DNA of 11,953 bases from Candidatus Hodarchaeota archaeon. GTDB lineage: Archaea; Asgardarchaeota; Heimdallarchaeia; Hodarchaeales; Hodarchaeaceae. How positions within the stretch are numbered: position 1 is the first letter of the stretch; each line of letters starts with the position of its first letter. The position numbers were made by a program, and so were the translations under genes. Below, piece after piece: positions 7,015 to 11,953 of this stretch. The stretch spans positions 1 through 11,953 of the forward strand of contig JAEOSP010000273.1 of the NCBI GenBank assembly GCA_016840305.1, read 5' to 3'. The notes beneath the pieces are model-generated. The model saw only the letters and a list, made by a program, of their open reading frames with translations, was not told the DNA's origin and ran no database searches.

Positions 7015-7365
7015 ATGTCTTTAATTACTATTATCCTTCATGATGCCCCATATGGGTCAGAAAAATCATATAATGGCCTAAGAGCGGCAATGGCGCTACA
7101 AAAAAGAGAGGGTGTTCATGTGAATGTTTTCCTTCTTGCTGATGCTGGCGCATGTGCATTACAAAATCAAACTACTCCAGATGGATATTATAATATCGGA
7201 CGGATGATTCGTAGTATTGCTAGAAGAGGAAAAGTTGGTGCTTGTGGTTCCTGTCTTGATGCAAGGGGACTTTCAAGTGTTCAACTAATTGATAGAGTTC
7301 AACGTAGCTCAATGAATGAACTATCAGACTGGATATTGACCAGTGATAAAGTTATCAGTTTTTAA
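7015..7365 (+). CDS. DsrE/DsrF-like family protein with CxxC active-site motif
   Basis: This 116-residue complete cytoplasmic protein has the DsrE-like fold of sulfur-relay proteins. The N-terminal strand ITIILHDAPYG leads into the helix NGLRAAMALQK, then the strand VNVFLLADAG with C47, the motif TPDGYYN, and a helix leading to GACGSCLDARGL with C77 and C80. In well-studied relatives (DsrE, TusD) one conserved cysteine in this region carries a persulfide; here C77 or C80 is the candidate. The C-terminus (DWILTSDKVISF) matches the closing strand of the family. Single-gene members like this one are common in archaea and bacteria, and a specific partner cannot be named. No other sulfur-relay gene adjoins it, although a TauE/SafE permease lies about 4 kb away. 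A GTGAT Shine-Dalgarno-like element precedes ATG by five bases. Confidence 0.85.
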   Translation: MSLITIILHDAPYGSEKSYNGLRAAMALQKREGVHVNVFLLADAGACALQNQTTPDGYYNIGRMIRSIARRGKVGACGSCLDARGLSSVQLIDRVQRSSMNELSDWILTSDKVISF

Positions 7366-7446
7366 TCCTCTTATGTTGACAATCTTGGTATTTTCCGTTT
7401 ATTCCTTGAGAATATTTCAAATTCAAAATTCTAATAGTCAAGTAAG

Positions 7447-7487
7447 TAAGAAGTAATTTCTTAAGTCAAGTATTAATACTTAAATTT
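7447..7487 (+). promoter_or_regulatory. Operator-like palindromes over the promoter of the lipase-GNAT-ureohydrolase operon
   Basis: Two inverted repeats stand side by side: TAAGAA-gtaat-TTCTTA (7447-7463) and the perfect 14-bp palindrome AAGTATTAATACTT (7468-7481). The second overlaps a likely TATA box, TACTTAAATT (7478-7487), which would set transcription near 7505-7512 and give a leader of about 10 bases before ATG at 7520. The element AGTCAAGTA also occurs twice (about 7437 and 7464). Overlap of a palindrome with the TATA box is a classic place for an archaeal repressor. Confidence 0.45.
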
Positions 7488-7519
7488 GAGAGTATTCTCT
7501 ATCCTGTTTTCGAAGGCTG

Positions 7520-8359
7520 ATGAATATGAAACATGAAGAAAGTGAATATACTACACGAGACGGAATAAAAATCTTTTATCAATATTGGAGACCAGAAGGA
7601 GCACCTAAGGGAATTGTACAGATAGTTCATGGATTAGCTGAACATTCAGGACGTTATATGCATGTTGTAAACAAATTGATTCCTGATGGATTTCTTGTCT
7701 ACGCAGATGATCATCGAGGTCATGGTCGATCTGGCGGGCACTCAGGGTATGTCAATTCGATTAATGACTTTGTTCATGATCAAAAAGAATTTACAGAATT
7801 AATTCGGGAAAAAGAAGGTAAGGATATTCCTTTATTCTTGCTAGGACATTCTATGGGATCATTTATATCAATTTTATATATTGCTGACTATCCTGATGAG
7901 TTTACAGGTTTAGTTTTATCAGGAAGCGGAACTAAAGTAGGAGAAGGAGTGAATTTTTTTACATTATTACTTGCGCGTACATTGTCCAAAATAATGCCAA
8001 AATTCTCATTAAAGAATGAATTATCTGATGGAGTATCGCGGGATCCAGCTGTTAAAGAAGCTTACAACAATGATCCATATGTTTTAAAGAAATTAACTGT
8101 TAGACTTGGAAATGAAGTATTTAAAGGTTTTAAAACCGCATCTCAAAGAATTTCAGATATTAAAATACCCCTTCTGATTCAAAAAGGTCAAGAAGATCCA
8201 CTAGTTATTAATGTGGATGAATTATTTGATAACGTCACGGCGGATGATAGAACTTTGAAAATCTATCAATATCTGTTTCATGAGGTTTATAATGAACTTG
8301 AGGAAGATCGGATTATCGTATTGAAAGATCTTAGTGAATGGCTGACTGCTCATCTTTAG
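7520..8359 (+). CDS. Alpha/beta hydrolase, monoacylglycerol lipase/lysophospholipase-like
   Basis: This 279-residue serine hydrolase has the layout and length of monoacylglycerol lipases (Hydrolase_4/PldB-like). The oxyanion motif HGLAEHSGRY is at 38-47 and DHRGHGRSGG at 64-73; the nucleophile elbow is GHSMG (109-113) with Ser111. The acid is Asp226 in QKGQEDPLV and the base His254 in FHEVYNE, so the catalytic triad is complete. It has no signal peptide and should act in the cytoplasm or at the inner membrane face, hydrolysing ester bonds of glycerides, lysolipids or similar esters. In an archaeon with ether lipids the natural substrate is an open question. Two starts are possible, ATG at 7520 and ATG at 7526; GAAGG at 7512-7516 spaces better for the second. 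It is the first gene of a four-gene plus-strand run. Confidence 0.9.
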   Translation: MNMKHEESEYTTRDGIKIFYQYWRPEGAPKGIVQIVHGLAEHSGRYMHVVNKLIPDGFLVYADDHRGHGRSGGHSGYVNSINDFVHDQKEFTELIREKEGKDIPLFLLGHSMGSFISILYIADYPDEFTGLVLSGSGTKVGEGVNFFTLLLARTLSKIMPKFSLKNELSDGVSRDPAVKEAYNNDPYVLKKLTVRLGNEVFKGFKTASQRISDIKIPLLIQKGQEDPLVINVDELFDNVTADDRTLKIYQYLFHEVYNELEEDRIIVLKDLSEWLTAHL

Positions 8360-8397
8360 GTTTTTCCTATATGCCTTTGAGGAGAAGAAAACGTCAA

Positions 8398-9324
8398 ATG
8401 AAACGTTTGAATATCTCCAACAAGTATATTATTTGTGAAAATCCATCTGAAGAAGAAATGAAGATAGTACAAGATGGACTAGTAGCTCATAATAAGAAAT
8501 TTCCTTCTGGTGGATTAGATATTCCTACTCCTGATATAAGTTTGGTATTGAAAAACAGTAATGAAGATATAATTGGGGGGATTATCACAAGCATGCTTAC
8601 TGGGGTAATGCATCTTGAAATTCTCTGGGTTGATGAACCGTACAGAGGCCAAGGTTTTGGAAAAAAACTAGTATTACGAGCAGAAAAATTAGGAAAGGAA
8701 AAAGGTTACCCCGCGTCACAAACATGGACATTCTCTTTTCAAGCACCAGAATTTTACCAAAGTATTGGGTACAAGGTCTTAGGAATTTTTGATGGATATG
8801 CTAATGGTATCACCGAATATGTTTTATTAAAAATACTAAGTACGAATTCTCAGACTCCAGAAGAAGATAATGAGTCTTATAAAGAAGGAATCACAATTTC
8901 TAAAGATAATTCAAAGGAATCAATGAAGATTCTTCACGAAGGATTACATAAATACGTCAATGAGCATGTTGGAAAATTACGGAAGAAGTATCGAGAAATT
9001 CAAATCAAATTAGTTGTTAAAAATAAGGAAGGGAAAGCTATAGGAGGATTATCTGCTGGTACAACTCTCAAGACTTTGTATTTAGCATATCTCTGGGTTG
9101 ATGAGAAGTATCGGGGTCAGGGTTATGGTCGAGATCTTTTGACAACAGCAGAAAGAATTGCTGCTGAGAACAGCTGTATTTCATGGCAAGGAAATGTTTT
9201 ATCATTCCAATCACCAGGGTTCTTTCAGAAATATGGGTTTGAGATCTTCGGTGTTTCTGATGGTTATCCCGATTCTATCAAGGAGTATTTCCTAATAAAA
9301 AGAATCAAGGAGGTAGAAGAGTGA
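8398..9324 (+). CDS. Tandem double-GNAT N-acetyltransferase
   Basis: This 308-residue protein consists of two GNAT domains in a row, joined by a short acidic/polar linker (about 148-162). Each half has the same order: a helical start (EEMKIVQDGL / ESMKILHEGL), a beta core, the acetyl-CoA pyrophosphate loop RGQGFG (83-88) and RGQGYG (239-244) after LWVDExYRGQG, a helix, SFQAPEFYQSIGYKVLGIFDGY-like text, and a closing EYVLLK / EYFLIK. Both loops are intact, so both sites may bind acetyl-CoA. The halves even share a 15-base identical stretch (8622-8636 and 9090-9104), indicating a tandem duplication. The target amine is unknown; being beside an agmatinase-type gene makes a polyamine possible, but this is inference. 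ATG at 8398 is chosen because it directly precedes the first domain and has a GAGGAG 13 bases upstream; a longer frame from ATG 8338 would overlap the lipase. Confidence 0.85.
   Translation: MKRLNISNKYIICENPSEEEMKIVQDGLVAHNKKFPSGGLDIPTPDISLVLKNSNEDIIGGIITSMLTGVMHLEILWVDEPYRGQGFGKKLVLRAEKLGKEKGYPASQTWTFSFQAPEFYQSIGYKVLGIFDGYANGITEYVLLKILSTNSQTPEEDNESYKEGITISKDNSKESMKILHEGLHKYVNEHVGKLRKKYREIQIKLVVKNKEGKAIGGLSAGTTLKTLYLAYLWVDEKYRGQGYGRDLLTTAERIAAENSCISWQGNVLSFQSPGFFQKYGFEIFGVSDGYPDSIKEYFLIKRIKEVEE
9307..9314 (+). promoter_or_regulatory. Ribosome binding site AAGGAGGT deciding a GTG start
   Basis: AAGGAGGT sits six bases before GTG at 9321, inside the end of the GNAT gene. The GTGA overlap between start and stop indicates translational coupling. 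Confidence 0.7.
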
Positions 9325-9752
9325 ATAACAGTATATCATATTCTATTCGAGCTTATAGAACAACTAAATGCAAAGGAACATTTCTGATAACTGAAGATCA
9401 AGTCTCTTCATCCATTAACACAATTCAAGGTTTTTACGTTAGTTACAAAAAATACATCATATTTCTACTTTGTTTTTTCTGGTTACTTTTTCCTTTAGTC
9501 GCTCTTCTTGGTCTTTACTATCATTACATGCTACAAGTTGATTCGTGTAAAAGCAAGAATGCTAATTTTCAGATTAGTACGAGCGAAAAAGAAAATGTGG
9601 AGGTAAAGAAATCTAAACTCCTTGGAGAGCATTTACTAATAAGAACAATACAAGGAAAAAATGTTTTTGTCTATTTTTATAATCCGATGGAGTACGTTAA
9701 AGCAGCTGAGGAATTAAAGAGGATAATCAGCATTAATGACATACACAAATAG
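9321..9752 (+). CDS. Small membrane protein, possibly a PH-like domain split by a membrane segment
   Basis: This 143-residue protein has a polar N-terminus (1-43), one long hydrophobic segment (about 45-68) that may form one helix or a tight hairpin, and a polar C-terminal part (about 72-143). The part before the segment (KGTFLITEDQV) and the part after it (KLLGEHLLIRTIQGKNVFVYFY, then the helix PMEYVKAAEELKRII) read like the first strands and the last strands plus C-terminal helix of a bacterial-type PH-like domain, which often adjoins membrane helices. This match is by eye and unproven. The GTG start overlaps the GNAT stop by four bases with an ideal Shine-Dalgarno site, and the ureohydrolase begins two bases after its stop, so it is certainly translated with them. 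Confidence 0.75.
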   Translation: MNNSISYSIRAYRTTKCKGTFLITEDQVSSSINTIQGFYVSYKKYIIFLLCFFWLLFPLVALLGLYYHYMLQVDSCKSKNANFQISTSEKENVEVKKSKLLGEHLLIRTIQGKNVFVYFYNPMEYVKAAEELKRIISINDIHK

Positions 9753-9754
9753 GA

Positions 9755-10687
9755 ATGACACATAAAATGGCTAAAGAATTACAACATACGTCTGAGCCAA
9801 ATACTTTTTTTGGTGCGACTTGTGATAATCTAGCTGCTGCTAATCTCGCAGTCGTGGGGATACCCTGGGATATTTCATCTTCATATCGGCTTGGAAGTGC
9901 AAAAGCACCTGCAAAAATTCGTGCAGCTACAACAGGAGATTTGTATAATCCCTATACGGAACAGGGAATTAATATTCAAGGCAAATGGAAGATTTTTGAT
10001 TGTGGAGATATAAAAATTTCTACAAAAATTGAGTTAGAAGTAAAAGAACAGGTATTAAAAACAATACAACCACTACCTGGTAACATAAAGAACTTTCTAT
10101 TCCTGGGTGGAGATCATTTATCAACCTATTTTTCTGTTTGTGCGTTGACAAAATTAACTGCATTTTCAGATAAGAAGATAGGCATTATCTATTTGGACTC
10201 CCATCCAGATCTCTATAACGATTATAAAGGAAATCCGTACTCACACGCTTGTGTCCTTAGACGTATATTGGATGAATCTCCAATCAACCCAGATAATATT
10301 TTTCAACTTGGAATTCGTGCAGCTACTCCAGATCAGTTAGAATTTATTGAAAACTCTGGGATATCTATGATTTCTACTGATGTGATTTTGAGGAAGGGGA
10401 TAAAATATGTTGTAAATGAAGTTAATGAAAATTTTAAGGATTCAGTAGATCTTGTATATTTATCGATCGATCTTGATGTTCTAGATCCTGCTTTTGTCCC
10501 TGGTGTTGGAAATCCTGAACCAGGTGGTCTTTCTACTGCTCAATTAATCCAGATAATTAAAAACATTAACACTCTTCCTATATTTTCCTTCGATATTGTT
10601 GAACTCAATCCTACCTATGACTCTACTCAAATATCTGCTTTCACAGCAGCAAAAATTATCAAAGAAACTTTAGGTATTCTCAAGTAG
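9755..10687 (+). CDS. Arginase/agmatinase-family ureohydrolase
   Basis: This 310-residue cytoplasmic enzyme is of the ureohydrolase family, which uses two manganese ions to split a guanidino group and release urea. Metal ligands are visible: H121 in GGDH (118-121), D148, H150 and D152 in DSHPD (148-152), and D239 and D241 in SIDLDVLDP (237-245). The family's closing E283 in DIVELNP is present, as is the PGVGNPEPGGLS loop (249-260). Length and N-terminus (VVGIPWDISSSYRLGSAKAPAKIR) are typical of agmatinases. The usual DAHxD reads DSHPD here, a mild substitution. Agmatinase (agmatine to putrescine) is the best guess; arginase, guanidinobutyrase or another guanidine hydrolase cannot be excluded. 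ATG at 9755 lies two bases after the previous stop; ATG at 9767 is an alternative. It closes the operon. Confidence 0.87.
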   Translation: MTHKMAKELQHTSEPNTFFGATCDNLAAANLAVVGIPWDISSSYRLGSAKAPAKIRAATTGDLYNPYTEQGINIQGKWKIFDCGDIKISTKIELEVKEQVLKTIQPLPGNIKNFLFLGGDHLSTYFSVCALTKLTAFSDKKIGIIYLDSHPDLYNDYKGNPYSHACVLRRILDESPINPDNIFQLGIRAATPDQLEFIENSGISMISTDVILRKGIKYVVNEVNENFKDSVDLVYLSIDLDVLDPAFVPGVGNPEPGGLSTAQLIQIIKNINTLPIFSFDIVELNPTYDSTQISAFTAAKIIKETLGILK

Positions 10688-10785
10688 AGATTTACTGGCG
10701 CACTTCATTAAGTAAGTCGTAATAAAGTCAATAACACAAAAATTCGCTTATTTACTTTTTTAATTACAATTATTCTCACTGTATA
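10688..10785. terminator. Convergent termination region with oligo-T tracts on both strands
   Basis: The plus strand carries CTTTTTT (T-run 10756-10761) about 70 bases after the ureohydrolase stop. The minus strand carries a T5 tract (10742-10738) about 45 bases after the methyltransferase stop. No hairpin is needed in archaea; both genes probably end here. Confidence 0.4.
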
Positions 10786-11277
10786 TCATTTATTTCTCTT
10801 AAAATATTGAAAAAAACCTAAAATTAGGTTCCATCTAGGAACAGTAGCTTTGTATAATTCATATTCTTTTCCGAATTTTCTAATAAGATTATTTTCTTCA
10901 TTCTTGACACAATAATTAAGAAAAATCAACCCGAGAAATCCAAAAAAAACCCCCACAGGTTCCTGTCTAATGAGAAACAGACCTATGATGACGAAAACCC
11001 ATCCTAAATACTGTGGATGACGAACAAGACCATAAATACCAGTATTAATTACTTGGGGGACATCAAAGAAATGCTCATGACTCTCATCTCTCCTCTTTCT
11101 AGGAAAAAGTATTAGAGGAATGGGGATAAAAATTATTGCTAAAAGAAGAAAGAAAAATCCTAATGCTTGGAGTAAAACAAAGGGTTTATAATTTTTAAAG
11201 AACTCTCCAGAAAAAATTTCAAGTAACAAGAAAATTCCCCATAAATAATCAAAAGTATTGTTTTCATCTTTCAACAA
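10786..11277 (-). CDS. Isoprenylcysteine carboxyl methyltransferase-like (ICMT/PEMT family) membrane methyltransferase
   Basis: This 163-residue membrane protein has about four hydrophobic segments (11-24, 33-58, 90-104, 108-123) and the full C-terminal signature of the ICMT/PEMT superfamily: GIYGLVRHPQYLGW (80-93), EE at 127-128, FGKEYELY (135-142) and VPRWN (146-150). This region binds S-adenosylmethionine at the cytoplasmic membrane face. Family members methylate prenylcysteine, phospholipid head groups or, in many prokaryotes, unknown substrates; no prenyltransferase gene lies nearby, so the substrate is open. It starts at TTG (11277, or the adjacent TTG 11274) with GGTGG just upstream on the minus strand; no in-frame ATG is available, and a stop lies 21 bases upstream. 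It is on the short side for the family, but the conserved core is complete. Confidence 0.8.
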   Translation of the reverse strand: MLKDENNTFDYLWGIFLLLEIFSGEFFKNYKPFVLLQALGFFFLLLAIIFIPIPLILFPRKRRDESHEHFFDVPQVINTGIYGLVRHPQYLGWVFVIIGLFLIRQEPVGVFFGFLGLIFLNYCVKNEENNLIRKFGKEYELYKATVPRWNLILGFFQYFKRNK

Positions 11278-11482
11278 TAAGCCACCAAAATTCCATTAGC
11301 AATAATAATTTTCGTTGGTATGCTTTTTTTGCTAGCTAAATTCTTATCTCATTTGGAATATTTTTGACATTAGAGTTTATTATAGATCCTTTTTAAATTA
11401 CAATTACTGCAAAATCACGAGCAGAAAATCGTTTAAACCATAAAAAAGATGTGAATGGATTCGTTCCAGTAAAATACCCAAT
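11278..11482. other. Intergenic stretch between the two right-hand minus-strand genes
   Basis: These 205 bases hold no convincing gene. On the minus strand a T6 tract (11447-11442, CTTTTTTATGG) can terminate the right-edge gene, and TAATTTAAAAAGG (11401-11389) is a possible TATA box for the methyltransferase, implying a leader of roughly 80-90 bases. Short open stretches occur in other frames just upstream of the methyltransferase but none has a start codon and ribosome site. Confidence 0.35.
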
Positions 11483-11953
11483 TTATGCTCTTAAATCCTT
11501 TGTACTTGATAATGCATTTATTATCTTCCTGAAGTTTTCCCCTAATACAGCAAATACCATGATAATAGCCCTGTCATTATAGCTAAATACAGCCATCTTC
11601 CCAGGAGTGTGCTGAAATCTAGAAACCGTTTTAATATTAAAAGGTATTGAATCAACTTCTTGAGTATTAGATTCATCTTTCTTAGTAGGTTTGACCGTTG
11701 TTGTTAATGTCAAACATTCGAACCCTGCTAATATCTCCTCTTGTTCTTGAAACTGAAAATCCAACCCTAAAGGTCGTTCTTTCAATACTTCTTGCTGTAC
11801 AATGTTCTTTGACCCAATAAAAATGCCTTGTTTTAATTTTTCAACAGGAACATCACTCAACGGATGGTACAATATACCAGCTTGTCTTAATGCGTGAAAA
11901 TCATTGATATTAGGCCCTAATAATTCAATATATCCCTCCTTTTGATCAATAAA
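11483..11953 (-). CDS. Unrecognised protein, C-terminal part (5' end outside window)
   Basis: On the minus strand the frame is open from the right edge to TAA at 11483-11485, giving about 156 visible residues; a TTG at 11872 is the first possible start codon, but the text upstream of it (for example DQKEGYIELLGPNIND) looks coding, so the gene probably begins outside the window. The protein is soluble, without cysteine-rich motifs or membrane segments, apart from a moderately hydrophobic strand RAIIMVFAVLG near the C-terminus. A polar insert with TKKDESNTQEVDS separates two beta-rich parts, and a helix closes the protein. I recognise no family and assign no function. A T6 tract 35 bases past the stop on the same strand may end its transcript. 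Confidence 0.55.
   Translation of the reverse strand, partial: FIDQKEGYIELLGPNINDFHALRQAGILYHPLSDVPVEKLKQGIFIGSKNIVQQEVLKERPLGLDFQFQEQEEILAGFECLTLTTTVKPTKKDESNTQEVDSIPFNIKTVSRFQHTPGKMAVFSYNDRAIIMVFAVLGENFRKIINALSSTKDLRA

Noticed and set aside
8338..8397. An N-terminal extension of the GNAT protein from ATG 8338
   Set aside because: It overlaps the lipase gene, has no ribosome site, and would add a basic 20-residue stretch with no role in the GNAT fold. It is still possible that ATG 8371 is used.
1..11953. tRNA, rRNA, CRISPR, transposon ends or phage genes
   Set aside because: No cloverleaf-like segments, repeat-spacer arrays, terminal inverted repeats or integrase/transposase motifs were seen in any intergenic region; base composition is even across the window.

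Overview
The window is AT-rich, densely coded and clearly prokaryotic. Several signs point to an archaeon: TATA/BRE-like promoters with short leaders, oligo-T termination signals, Shine-Dalgarno motifs of both the GGAGG and GTGAT type, frequent GTG/TTG starts, and surface proteins held by a single membrane helix with a basic tail. The gene mix (legumain-type C13 protease, ICMT-like membrane methyltransferase, many orphan zinc-knuckle proteins) suggests an Asgard-type lineage, possibly Heimdallarchaeia-like. That placement is inference from style; no marker gene is present. I see no rRNA, tRNA, CRISPR array, transposase or integrase.

Layout. Positions 1-2773 (+): the end of a membrane-anchored surface protein, a zinc-knuckle protein of unknown function, and a TauE/SafE-family anion permease. 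Positions 2818-3468 (-): a six-helix DUF998-like membrane protein. Positions 3614-3883 (+): a small TIGR04076-like protein with a good archaeal promoter. Positions 3930-6779 (-): a three-gene run read leftwards, namely a secreted/anchored legumain-like (C13) cysteine protease with OB-like and EF-hand-like parts, a small CPEC-motif protein, and a threonine dehydratase without an ACT domain. Positions 6780-7014 form a divergent promoter region with a 13-nt palindrome. Position 7015 starts a DsrE-like protein (+).

Positions 7520-10687 (+) look like one tightly packed operon: a monoacylglycerol-lipase-like hydrolase, a tandem double-GNAT acetyltransferase, a small membrane protein with a possible split PH-like domain, and an arginase/agmatinase-family ureohydrolase. 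The promoter in front carries a perfect 14-bp palindrome overlapping its likely TATA box, so a repressor is plausible. On the minus strand at the right end are an ICMT-like methyltransferase (10786-11277) and the C-terminal part of an unrecognised protein that runs off the edge.

Most genes are ordinary metabolic or membrane genes. The points most worth a second look are the C13 protease and its partners, the unusual four-gene operon (lipase, double GNAT, membrane protein, ureohydrolase) with its operator-like palindrome, and the zinc-knuckle protein at 905-1876. I do not see a clearly defined new defence or mobile system.
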